From Bipolaris cookei (Eukaryota > Ascomycota > Dothideomycetes > Pleosporales > Pleosporaceae): a stretch of DNA of 15,371 nucleotides. The position numbers and the translations under genes are program-made. Below, in pieces: positions 1 through 7,764 of the stretch (position 1 is its first letter; each line of letters opens with the position of its first letter). The notes under the pieces were generated by a model. It ran no database searches, was not told the DNA's origin, and saw nothing but the letters and a program-made list of their open reading frames with translations. The stretch lies in NCBI GenBank assembly GCA_002286855.1, contig NRSV01000178.1, positions 1 to 15,371 of the forward strand, given 5' to 3'.

Positions 1-588
1 CTCGTAGTATGGAGTAGAAGTGCGAGTTTGAGTATTTTCTGGTCTAGAGTCTTTTTAAGCTGGTTTCTTTCTGCGCTGTAGAAGCCGCAGTATAGAAGTA
101 GATGCTTTGCTGTTTGCGGTCTCCCGCATTTGCAAAGATCGCATTCTCTTCTCTTTACTCTCTTTAGGTAGGCGTTAAAGTATCCGTGTCCTATCTTAAG
201 AGAATAGAAGGCGCTTGAAATCTCTCTTTTCGTGCCTCTTGGGATTGCTAGTTGGTTTTTAAGCTTAAGATCGAAGATAGCTCCGTAGCTAGTCTTTCTC
301 TCTCTTACTTTTTCCCTATACTTTCTCCACTCTTCTGCTTGGCTAGCTCGTTGGAGGAGCTTGATCTTGGTGCCTAGGAAGGCTAGGCTTGTTTGCGATT
401 TTTTTGGTGTTTGTTTTGTAGCTTCCTTAGCTAAGGAGTCTGCTTTTTCGTTTCCCTCTATATCTGTGTGGCCTGGTGCCCATTTCAAGAAGATCTTTGC
501 TTTTTTGTTAAGGATAGCTTTGGCTGCTTTTTGGCACCGAATTACCCTGGCCACCCTAAAGGCAACACCAAAAAAGCCTGATTTCTAC
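1..588 (-). mobile_element. Tad/I-type LINE retrotransposon, 3' part of ORF2 (RNase H and C-terminal knuckle)
   Basis: On the minus strand one frame stays open from about 588 to the window edge without a usable start, so this is a 5'-truncated piece running off the left edge. It encodes an RNase H-like block, with WAPGHTDIEGNEKADSLAKEA read at about 481-416, the signature that ends the RNase H domain of fungal Tad-type LINEs. It then has a basic linker and a cysteine/histidine stretch, CDLCKCGRPQTAKHLLLYC (about 145-75), matching the C-terminal zinc-knuckle region of these ORFs. The reverse-transcriptase domain is absent: homology stops near 540-588, where a TAG closes the frame upstream. This fits 5' truncation on insertion or later deletion. 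The visible part has no internal stop, so it is not badly decayed. The element class is assigned by motif recall; the exact family is unknown. Confidence 0.72.
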
Positions 589-689
589 GTATGACCTAGC
601 TACCCTACGCTTATATTTTAATCTCTTAGATATGTTTCGATATAGATATTTATAATGTGATCTTGTTTTAGTAAAAAAAGTAAAAATAA

Positions 690-1143
690 AGAAGGTTGAT
701 CTTTTTAAGGGGTGCGCTGGACTTTGATTTTGGTGGGGATTGTCCTTGGGGTGGGTATTTCGACAATACTGAGAGTTGTACCTTCTCACAAGCCAAAACT
801 GGGCTAAGTCCTTTGTAAAGCGTCGCCCAGAGCTTCGAGCAAAGTTTAATCGAAAGTACGACTATAAGAGGGCTCTCTGTGAAGATTCTGAGCTTGTGCA
901 GGGCTGGCGCACGCTGAGTTGGGTGAGCCATCGTAAAGGCACTGTAGACGCTGCGCCGAGGCTGGGCATAACACGCGCGTATGCAAGCAAGTAGAAGCGA
1001 TAGATTCTGAATAGAATAGCCTACTACAATTTCTAATTGCTATTGTGGTTGCATTGTAATAGTCGTGTAATAGTCATGAACTTGATGGGGTCTTGGCATG
1101 TCGGGTCACTCGCCCGTCCGGGTCACTCGCCCGTCCCAGACGT
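690..1143 (+). pseudogene. Fot1/pogo-like transposase relic, internally deleted
   Basis: A frame at 776-920 encodes NWAKSFVKRRPELRAKF followed by YDYKRALCEDSELVQGW, the CENP-B/Tc5-type DNA-binding helix-turn-helix of Fot1/pogo transposases. Directly after this, in a different frame (about 914-1014), comes the C-terminal tail with the CCHC-type knuckle CRRCAEAGHNTRVC (C at 943, C at 952, H at 967, C at 982). A TAA stop lies just before the knuckle. The whole DDE catalytic core is therefore missing, with the deletion junction close to 905-920. The N-terminal 60-odd residues are degenerate and the 5' end is not visible, so the left limit (about 690) is approximate. The right end is well defined: 17-bp direct repeats, then ACGT at 1140-1143 and a TA. 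Confidence 0.75.
1102..1135 (+). repeat. Perfect tandem 17-bp doublet in the right end of the Fot-like relic
   Basis: Two identical copies of CGGGTCACTCGCCCGTC lie at 1102-1118 and 1119-1135. They stop 8 bp before the element terminus (ACGT at 1140-1143, TA at 1144-1145). Read inward from the terminus each unit contains CGAGTG-N3-C. The same offset and period recur in the other Fot-like ends in this window, so these are probably transposase binding sites. Confidence 0.85.
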
Positions 1144-1145
1144 TA

Positions 1146-1511
1146 TTTTGTATGGGTTCGCCACCAGATTTTAGAAGCTCGCGCACGGGCCGGGTGATTC
1201 TTCACTAAAAACGAGCTCCTTCGTAGAGCTCAACAGGGAGTCCTAGCTAGTGTCGTGGCTGGACCTTCCCGAACTTCGATAGGACACGAAGGGGCGGGTT
1301 TGCTGGGATTTCAATATGATTTCGGATTTATCGGACTAGACCTATTGGGCACATGCGAGTTCGGATCCGAATGTCATTCCAAAACCTCGGCTCCGACTTA
1401 TCGACCAAAAAAGCCGGGAATTAGCAGGATATGTATGCCGCAGGCCCGGCTTCATGGGGAATTCAGCCTAGGTTTGAAAGCATCACTTTCTAATACCAAC
1501 GTTCATCAAAA
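1146..1511 (+). promoter_or_regulatory. Upstream region of the AIFM2/FSP1-like gene, with two CGG-N2-CCG decamers
   Basis: This stretch separates the transposon end from the first host gene and holds no convincing coding sequence. Two 10-bp palindromes of form TCGG-N2-CCGA lie at 1361-1370 and 1387-1396, 26 bp apart start to start; the first is the core of a 12-bp palindrome (1360-1371). Inverted CGG half-sites are the usual target of fungal Zn2Cys6 regulators. I see no clear TATA box. The A at -3 and G at +4 around the ATG at 1512 suit translation initiation. Confidence 0.4.
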
Positions 1512-2865
1512 ATGGTATCTGATTATCTTACTCTTTTTTTTCTCCTTCTGCGTCATTTACCCTCGTTCGCCCTGACGGCCTCAACCCGCAAAATCAAGGG
1601 TATAGTCCACCGTTACACCTACAAATCCCTGCCATCTACGCAAACGAAGAATGTGGTCGTAGTCGGCGGTTCCTTCACCGGATATTACACAGCAAAACAC
1701 CTGACTGAAACGCTTCCCACTGGATATCGCGTTGTTCTCATCGAGAAGAATTCACATTTCAATTATGTGTTCGCCTTTCCCAGATTTAGCGTGATTAGGG
1801 GGTACGAGAAATTTGCGTTCATACCATATGGAGGGCTAGGGAAGGGGGCACCAAAAGGCATATTTGAGTTTGTGCAGGGAAAGGTTGATAAAGTGGATGA
1901 GCGCGTTGTGAGGCTGGAGGGTGGAAAGGAACTGGAATATGAATACCTGGTGATTGCCAGTGGCACGTCATCAGCACTTCCCAGTAAAGTTGCAGCAACG
2001 GAAAGTCTTGATGCGCAGCAAGAGTTGAGAGGTTTGCAGAGTACAATCGAGAACGCGGCACGAATTGCGGTTGTTGGTGGAGGCGCAGTAGGTGTCGAGC
2101 TTGCAAGCGATATCAAGGACTTTCATCCAGAGAAAAGTGTTGTGTTATTACATTCAAGAGACAGGCTGCTCCCAAGCTTTGGGGAACGACTACATCAGTA
2201 CGTAACGAAAAGGCTTGGTGAAATGGGCATCGAGGTCTGGCTCAATGAACGGCCACAGATCGTGGAGGGAAGCCACACCCTCAAATTGAAAAAAGGCGAA
2301 GAAGAGACCTTTGATCTAGTCGTAAGTCGTCCCTTGGGTATCGAACTTCTTTGAATTATTCAACTCATGAAGCGCAGATCCCATGTACTGGTCAGCGGCC
2401 AAACAGCTCAGTCGTATCCAACCTTTCATTGAAGTCAATATCAAGGGAGTCTTCTCACATTCTTGTCAGACCAACACTGCAGATCGCCGATGAGCGGTTC
2501 CCGAACATCTTCGCTGCTGGTGATGTTGCAGCTTCTGGTGGACCAAAGATGGCACGAGCGGGTTATATGCAGACCTTCGTTGTTGCTGACAATATCTTAT
2601 CCCTGATCAAGGGGAAGAATAACATGAAGGTCTACAAGCCGATACGATGGTTGGAAGGCTCGATCAAATTAACTTTAGGAAAGGTAAGTATTATTGATAA
2701 TCTGTATAGTTAAGAGTGAACACTAAATACTACTAGGAACATCTCGTGATGTATACGTATGAGTCTGCTGGGAAGGAGACCCTCGTGGCATCAAATTCCG
2801 GAAAGATTGATATAGATATCAAAAAGCAATGGCGCCAATTTGGGGAGGATATAACTCAGTTATAA
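1512..2865 (+). CDS. AIFM2/FSP1-like (AMID-like) FAD-dependent NAD(P)H oxidoreductase
   Basis: Three exons, 1512-2321, 2378-2683 and 2737-2865, give 414 aa. The introns (56 and 53 bp) have GTAAGT donors and CAG/TAG acceptors and keep the frame (phase 0). The protein has an FAD Rossmann motif VVVVGGSFTGYYTAKHL (residues 48-64), a second dinucleotide-binding motif IAVVGGGAVGVELASD (185-200), YLVIASGT (145-152), DLVIPCTGQRPNS spanning the first splice junction (268-280), and IFAAGDVAASGGPKMARAG (314-332), the FAD-contacting aspartate region. The C-terminus WRQFGEDITQL fits the family ending. Members pass electrons from NAD(P)H to quinone-type acceptors; animal FSP1 reduces CoQ. The substrate here is not known. 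The first ATG gives a hydrophobic N-terminus (residues 5-21) before the Rossmann fold, possibly a signal anchor or targeting segment. No stop or frameshift is seen, so the gene looks intact despite flanking transposons. Confidence 0.9.
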
Positions 2866-3240
2866 GCAAAAATAGAATAAACATCATTCAAATCCACACT
2901 CAAGAGCTGATGCAGTTAATCTTCGAAAGAAGTAAGTATAGAACACTACCCTATAGCGACAGCCTCAGTCAGCGGTGTAGTTGTACAATCGGTTACAATG
3001 ACAATATTCTCTAACTCTTTCAGGCTTACAAACAGATAAATCAAACCAAATTGGACCTTCAATTTGATTCGATTGGATTGGATTGATTTGATTGGATCTA
3101 GATATTTGGATAACCCCCAGAGATGTCAACAATCAAGCCAAGCCAGCTTGATTGATGAGCTTGGTCAGCTTGATAGAATTGATTGTTATAGCGTCTTTTT
3201 TTAAAGCTATTCAAGGAGATAATATTCGCTCTATCACGAC
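2866..3240. other. Non-coding spacer with GATTG-rich sequence and hairpin
   Basis: This stretch holds the 3' flank of the oxidoreductase gene and the target region of the next transposon; no coding signal is convincing. From about 3061 to 3096 the sequence is built from GATT/GATTGG words. A perfect 9-bp inverted repeat (3130-3138 and 3146-3154, 7-nt loop) follows, and ATTGATTG-type words recur to about 3184. It could be a small decayed repeat, but no boundaries are visible. Confidence 0.35.
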
Positions 3241-3242
3241 TA

Positions 3243-4295
3243 ACGTGTTCCACGAGCGAGCGCCGCACCCTACCAAACTTATACACCTCTACAAGCGCGT
3301 AGCTCCACCATAAGTTAGTTATTCTATTATGTATTAAGATAGTAGATTAAGTACTATCTAAAGTATCTTTCTGGCATGTACGTGAATTATGACCAGTCTC
3401 TCTACACTTACTACAGCGCGCAAGAGCCTGGCGGCTAATACCTAATCGCTCTCCTCGACGCTCTTCATAAACAATCTGCTGATTAGCCTCACGCTGAGCA
3501 AGAAGATCCTCGCCAGCTCCCTTTGTAAGGACTCCACGCTTCTTTATCCGCTTTTTCTTATGTTTTCTACGCTCTGATACTGCTGTATTAGCTCTCTCAA
3601 GGCTGGCAATTCGATCGCGCATTAGCTCAGCCGAGAGCATCATTACCCACTCACGACCACCTGGGTGAATAGCTTTTGGCCGTGTTCTTCTCTCTGACGC
3701 TGTAATGATAAGCTGAGTCGTAATCTTTCCCATCATAAAGCCAGCTTCGTCAAATTTATAGACGTCCTCGTCACAGATACCGTACTTGGCCTTTGTCTGC
3801 TCTACAAGCTCAAACCAGCTCTTAATTAGGACTCGATCTTCACATAGAGCTCTCTGCCTATCATACGCTCGGTTGAAACGCGTCGTAAGATTGTCTGTAC
3901 GCTTAACAAAAGTAGACGGCCAGTTGACTCCAACGCGTCCTCCACTGCGCGCAGCCAGCAGCTTATCAGCCATATCGCGCACGGCTGCGTACGTAGGCGC
4001 GAATCCACGCTGATCTAGATCAAGTATATAGCTAACAATTACTTCCTCTTCTAGCTGAGTTAGCTTCTTTGAGTTGGGCTGGCAATCGCGTCGGCGGCGG
4101 GTCGTTCGTTCAGACACGCTGTAGATAGCAGCAGCACTCCGATTACTTAGAATCTGCTTAGAATTGATTGAGGAGATAGCAAGCTGGATATCTGATTCAT
4201 TTGAAGCTAATAGAGTAGCGCTATGTTTAGCCATTGTACGATAAGATGGGAGAGGTGTGTGAGTTTGGGGTGCGGCGCTCGCCCGTGGAACACGT
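3243..4295 (-). mobile_element. Fot1/pogo-like deletion derivative no. 1 (1,053 bp, TA-flanked)
   Basis: The ends are inverted repeats starting ACGTGTTCCACG, about 27 bp with one mismatch (3243-3269 and 4269-4295), flanked by TA at 3241-3242 and 4296-4297 as expected of Tc1/pogo insertion. Full-length relatives would be well above 1.5 kb; the internal loss removes most of the DDE domain but leaves one continuous ORF. Each end carries a single 17-bp unit containing CGAGCG, where element no. 2 carries two. It lies in the same orientation as element no. 2 and 12 bp from it. Confidence 0.88.
3347..4234 (-). CDS. Transposase-derived DNA-binding protein (HTH domain fused to C-terminal zinc knuckle; DDE core deleted)
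   Basis: An intact 295-aa ORF within deletion derivative no. 1. Residues about 15-50 form the N-terminal helix-turn-helix, including NRSAAAIYSVSERTTRRRR. Residues about 55-135 are the CENP-B/Tc5-type DNA-binding domain, ending YDRQRALCEDRVLIKSWFEL. Residues 140-197 start the DDE domain, with YKFDEAGFMMG giving the first catalytic Asp (D162). At residue 197/198 (near nt 3645) the sequence jumps from PGGREWV to MMLSAELMRDR, skipping the second and third catalytic acids. The tail is lysine/arginine-rich and ends in a C-X2-C-X4-H-X4-C knuckle (C274, C277, H282, C287). It cannot be a working transposase. If expressed it could bind element ends, perhaps acting as a competitor or repressor; that is inference. 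The ATG at 4234 matches the start position in element no. 2. Confidence 0.78.
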   Translation of the reverse strand: MAKHSATLLASNESDIQLAISSINSKQILSNRSAAAIYSVSERTTRRRRDCQPNSKKLTQLEEEVIVSYILDLDQRGFAPTYAAVRDMADKLLAARSGGRVGVNWPSTFVKRTDNLTTRFNRAYDRQRALCEDRVLIKSWFELVEQTKAKYGICDEDVYKFDEAGFMMGKITTQLIITASERRTRPKAIHPGGREWVMMLSAELMRDRIASLERANTAVSERRKHKKKRIKKRGVLTKGAGEDLLAQREANQQIVYEERRGERLGISRQALARCSKCRETGHNSRTCQKDTLDST

Positions 4296-4307
4296 TAACT
4301 ATTCATA

Positions 4308-4364
4308 ACGTGGTTTACAAGCGAGCGCCGCGTACAAGCGAGCGCCGCACCCCACCAACTTCGC
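4308..4364 (+). repeat. Left terminal inverted repeat of element no. 2, with 17-bp doublet
   Basis: 57 bp matching 5631-5687 in reverse complement without mismatch. The 17-bp units lie at 4316-4332 and 4333-4349 (16 of 17 identical), starting 8 bp inside the terminus ACGTGGTT. Confidence 0.93.
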
Positions 4365-4428
4365 ACACCTTTACAAGCGTGTAGCTCCACCACATATAGA
4401 TGGTTTTAATAGATATTAAGATAGTAGA

Positions 4429-5606
4429 TTAATTGCTATCTAGAGTATCTTTTTTACATGTACGCGAGTTATGACCAGTCTCTTTGCATCTACTACAGCG
4501 CGTAAGAGCTCGGCGGCTGACACCTGATCGCTCTCCTCCTTGACGCTCCTCACGAATAATCTGCTCATCAGCCTCACGTTGAGCAAGTATGTCCTCTCCA
4601 GCTCCCTTAGTAAGGACTCCACGCTTCTGTATCCGCTTTTTCTTACGCTTTCTACGCTCTGATACTGCTGTGTTAGCTCTCTCAAGGCTGGCGATTCGAT
4701 CGCGCATTAGCTCAGCTGAGAGCATCATTATCTCTGCCCCCTTCTTAAGCTGGCCAATTGCCGCGATAATTGAAGCTGGTGATGAGCTTTTGTGCTGTCG
4801 AACGCGATTACTTATCAGCGTTGATTGAGCTTCAAGCTCGCGTANAGCCACTCAACTCCTAGCTCATTAGTCGTCCAGCCGTTATCGCTCACTGCGATCG
4901 CCCAGTCGCGTGGGATCTCTGCCTCCTCATACCAGGCAGATAAGTGATACTTGCCAGTAAAGATCAGAAACGGTGGGATAGACCAGCCAGCTGCGTTAAT
5001 CCCAGCGATAAACGTCACCCACTCTCGGCCACCTGGCTGGATAGCCTTTGGCCGTGTTCTTCTCTCTGACGCTGTAATGATAAGCTGAGTCGTAATCTTT
5101 CCCATCATAAAGCCAGCTTCGTCAAATTTATAGACGTCCTCGTCACAGATGCCATATTTGGCCTTCGTCTGCTCTACAAGCTCAAACCAGCTCTTGATTA
5201 AGGCTGGATCTTCACATAGAACTCTCTGCCTATCGTAGGCTCGATTGAAACATGTCGTAAGACTGTCTATACGCTTGACAAAGTTGCGCGGCCAGTGGAC
5301 ACCAACCTGGCCAGCGCCGCGCGCAGCCAGGAGTCTGTCAGCCATATTGCGCGCAGCAGCGTAGGTAGGCAAAAATCCACGTAGATCTAGATCAAGTATA
5401 TGATCAACTATCACCTCCTCTTCTAGCTTAGTGAGCTTCTTTGAGTTGGGCTGGCAATCGCGTCGGCGACGGATCGTTCGTTCAGACACATTATAGATGG
5501 CAGCAGCACTACGATTGCTCTGTATTTGACCAGACTTGATAGAAGAGATAGCAAGCTAAATATCTGATTCGTTTGAAACTAACTGACTAGCGCTACGTTG
5601 AGCCAT
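4429..5606 (-). pseudogene. Fot1/pogo-like transposase pseudogene of element no. 2
   Basis: The reading frame starts at 5606 (same ATGGCT start as derivative no. 1) but has a TAG at 5558-5556 where no. 1 has CAG. It then stays open through the HTH and CENP-B/Tc5-type domain and the first catalytic Asp (FDEAGFMMG), further than no. 1, to SDNGWTTNELGVEW near 4850. There an internal deletion, with an N at 4845, joins it out of frame to the C-terminal part: NRVRQHKSSSPASI, a basic helix, then the CCHC knuckle CSRCKETGHNSRTC, stopping at 4429. The codon holding the N is CTN, so leucine whatever the base. The second and third catalytic acids are missing. With a premature stop, a frame change and no catalytic core, this copy can only be mobilised in trans. 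Confidence 0.85.
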
Positions 5607-5630
5607 TGTGTATTGAGATGAAAGAGGTGC

Positions 5631-5687
5631 GCGAAGTTGGTGGGGTGCGGCGCTCGCTTGTACGCGGCGCTCGCTTGTAAACCACGT
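5631..5687 (-). repeat. Right terminal inverted repeat of element no. 2, with 17-bp doublet
   Basis: Exact reverse complement of 4308-4364. The 17-bp units occupy 5646-5679. The transposase ATG (5606-5604) starts only 24 bp inside this repeat, so the terminal repeat is also the immediate 5' leader of the transposase. Confidence 0.93.
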
Positions 5688-5694
5688 TAGTTTT

Positions 5695-5800
5695 TGTTGA
5701 AAATACTCCGATCACATGTCATGAGGAAGCTAGGTCACATGACTTGGCGCCTCCCTATATCAACCGAGCTATACATAGTTAGCAATCTACACACTCAACA
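5695..5800 (+). repeat. Possible short solo LTR (copia-like ends)
   Basis: The segment begins TGTTGA and ends TCAACA, the inverted ends typical of Ty1/copia LTRs. Inside it has two TCACATG words (5711-5717 and 5732-5738) and a CTATAT motif near 5754, an LTR-promoter-like layout. It is unusually short (106 bp). No 5-bp target duplication is visible (GTTTT before, ACCAC after), and no primer-binding site or pol sequence follows. Confidence 0.3.
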
Positions 5801-5838
5801 ACCACTTTTAGCCCCAGCAAAACCATCCATTACATAGT

Positions 5839-5903
5839 GTCGCACGTGTAGGTGCGGTGAGAAAACGAAGGTTGTTGTTTGTTGCACGCGTACGTGCGGT
5901 GAG
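5839..5903 (+). repeat. hAT-like left end: two near-palindromic 23-bp units
   Basis: Units at 5839-5861 and 5881-5903 share GCACG...GTGCGGTGAG and start 42 bp apart. The stretch after the second unit (to about 5930) also matches the reverse complement of the right end at about 8165-8190, so this is a long imperfect terminal repeat. Confidence 0.7.
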
Positions 5904-6235
5904 TTGATTTGTGTATTGTGTGTCTTGTATGTATGATTTTCTTCTTGTCCTTTGATGTTGTGCTCTCTACAACTGTCTTTTGTACACGACCATTGCAGGG
6001 GCTTGTTACTTGTAGAATATCGACATACATCGGCTGTAGTTCATGCCGATATATCCTGGCATAGTGTTGACCGTAATTCATGCCGATATGTCCTGGCAAA
6101 ACATCGGGTGTAATTCATATCGATATATCCTTGCATAGTCTGCGACACAGTCATACTATCGCAAAGGACTTAACTCTAACAGTTTTGAATTTCGCAATTA
6201 CTATCGATATCGCTGTCCCACTTGCTCAGTTCATA

Positions 6236-7322
6236 TTACGCCTCTATGCTATCATCAGTTATAGTAATTTTTGAGCTGATATCATCGTTGCCTAGACCAG
6301 CTTTACGCCGCCGTCGTACAAACTGTATCGCCACCAAAAGCTTCGGTTGTATACCTCGTCGACGAGGCTCTAGAAGATCCCCAAGCTCACTGAACATGCG
6401 CTCACACTCGCAGGTTGACGCTGGTATCGAGAGCACGTCTAGCGCAAGCCTGCTGAGGCGAGGGTAGTGATCTCGCATGAGTAGCCAGTATCTTGTAGGG
6501 TTGTTGACATATCCAATGCCTCTCTCTACGCGCGGCTCGCACTGTTTCCATTGGTCGAACTCGTCGTCTACTGCTGCGTCGTTGCTGGCAGTCGCGGCAT
6601 TAAGAAGGGCGTCGATCGCGTGGTCCATGTCAGTCGAGAACAATTTCGCGTGCTGTATCGTCGCTGGGGCAGTAGCTAAAGCAGTGTTGTAGGTAGCCCA
6701 TAAGACGCGAAAGCTGCGATTATTAGCAGTAAGCCAGTCAGGCTTATCATCCATGACAGGTCGCAGTATGTTTTATAGCAGGGATGGAGTATTGTAGCAG
6801 CATAGTAAGCAGGCGATTGGTCTAGCTTTTCATAGTAATCGTTAGCTTTTGCTCACGCTGCGCGGGTGTTGATCGCGAGATGGTCCTCGGGCGCCTCGTC
6901 GTGAGCGTTATAATCGATAGCGTCGTAGGCTTGGACTCGCTGCTCGTAATAGTTGAATACATACTCAAACACTGGTATCACCTCAGCGATAACACCGAAT
7001 CCACCAGACATGCCGCGCCCTTCGAGGCGTTTTGTCGCGGATTTCAGAGGCCGTAGCACATCTACATACTCAGTAACCACCGCCCAGTCATATGTTGTTA
7101 GGCCATCTGATCACATCCACCGCGGCACGATAGGCAGTCGGTTACCGCGCGAGCTTGCCCATGAGTCCGCCTTGTGTGTTTCATTTATATGGTGATTGGT
7201 GCATGCGTTAACAGCTGCTTGCGATTGTATAGCTCGCTCAAAGCAGGCGTAATGTGAGTTCCAGCGGGTGACAACAAGCTTGACAGGCTCGAGGAGAGGC
7301 TGGCCACAATTCGCGTACACTT
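6236..7322 (-). pseudogene. hAT-family transposase pseudogene (C-terminal two thirds)
   Basis: Reading from 7320 leftwards the relic encodes EPVKLVVTRWNSHYACFERA (about 7290-7230), a conserved block of the hAT catalytic region. The sequence from 7080 to 6853 includes VTEYVDVLRPLKSATKRLEG. At 6754-6236 lies the C-terminal dimerisation domain, with YWLLMRDHYPRLSRLALDVL and STCECERMFSELGDLLEPRR. The frame is broken three ways: TGA at 7113-7111; TGA just before 6853, where relatives would have Trp (INTRAA-stop-AKANDYYEKL); and a one-base loss near 6750, within SWMDKPDWL. The N-terminal zinc-finger part and start are missing, and homology stops near 7345 at a 54-bp dispersed repeat. It is non-functional. 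Confidence 0.82.
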
Positions 7323-7348
7323 AGAAAAGATGCTTTAGATGCTAATTA

Positions 7349-7402
7349 ATTGTCGCAGCCTACGCAAGGCTGCAGAAGGAATGACTTCAGTTGAGCCGAG
7401 GC
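7349..7402 (+). repeat. 54-bp dispersed direct repeat, copy A
   Basis: About 49 of 54 positions match copy B at 7931-7984, in direct orientation 582 bp apart. Copy A contains a perfect 7-bp stem, GCAGCCT/AGGCTGC, with a 5-nt loop. It begins where hAT coding similarity ends. It is neither a known transposon end nor coding as far as I can tell. Confidence 0.7.
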
Positions 7403-7764
7403 ACCAAGCCATTGTAACGACAACAAGGATGCCCCACCTCAACAAGAAAAAAGGAATAGTGTTGAATGGACTCTATTGGCTAGCCAGCGCTTGGTGTTAG
7501 CAAGATGTCTAAGTCAATACAGCTAGTTGCACAGTGTACACAGCGTGCGGGTAAGTGGGGATGGCAAGTAACTATCGTTCGTTGCTATCTATGTTCTACG
7601 TTCAAAGGAAAAAGGGTTGATGTACTCCTGGGTCTGTGCACAGGTATCCGTGGGGAACCGGAGTCACGCGATCACTTCCTCAGTGCCTGATTTAGGTTCG
7701 GACAAATAGCTATACACCACATATAAATGAAGATGGTAGACAGCAGATACAATACATACATCAC
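7403..7764. other. Unassigned sequence within the hAT region
   Basis: No recognisable gene. A 61-codon ORF at 7505-7690 starts with an ATG but has no family resemblance I recognise and no splice context. A TATAAA-like word near 7723 lies in the subterminal part of the 7791 hAT end. It may be remnant 5' sequence of the hAT element or an unrelated insertion. Confidence 0.3.

Larger units (their letters stand above)
4308..5687 (-). mobile_element. Fot1/pogo-like deletion derivative no. 2 (1,380 bp, TA-flanked)
   Basis: Perfect 57-bp terminal inverted repeats (4308-4364 and 5631-5687), extending to about 63 bp with one mismatch, flanked by TA (4306-4307 and 5688-5689). Each end contains two tandem 17-bp units containing CGAGCG. 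The element is clearly related to derivative no. 1 in coding sequence and subterminal regions, but its deletion is different and smaller. An ambiguous base (N at 4845) lies at the deletion junction. Confidence 0.93.

Noticed and set aside
361..594. 77-codon plus-strand ORF over the LINE piece
   Set aside because: It is the antisense shadow of the minus-strand RNase H frame, which carries the recognisable motifs.
1255..1575. 106-codon plus-strand ORF upstream of the FSP1-like gene
   Set aside because: No ATG at its start (GTG), no recognisable family, and it overlaps the first exon in another frame.
2829..3014. 61-codon ORF after the FSP1-like gene
   Set aside because: It overlaps the last exon out of frame and has no family features.
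7505..7690. 61-codon ORF with ATG start in the hAT region
   Set aside because: No resemblance I can name, no splice or promoter context, and it sits in transposon debris; noted only as unassigned sequence.
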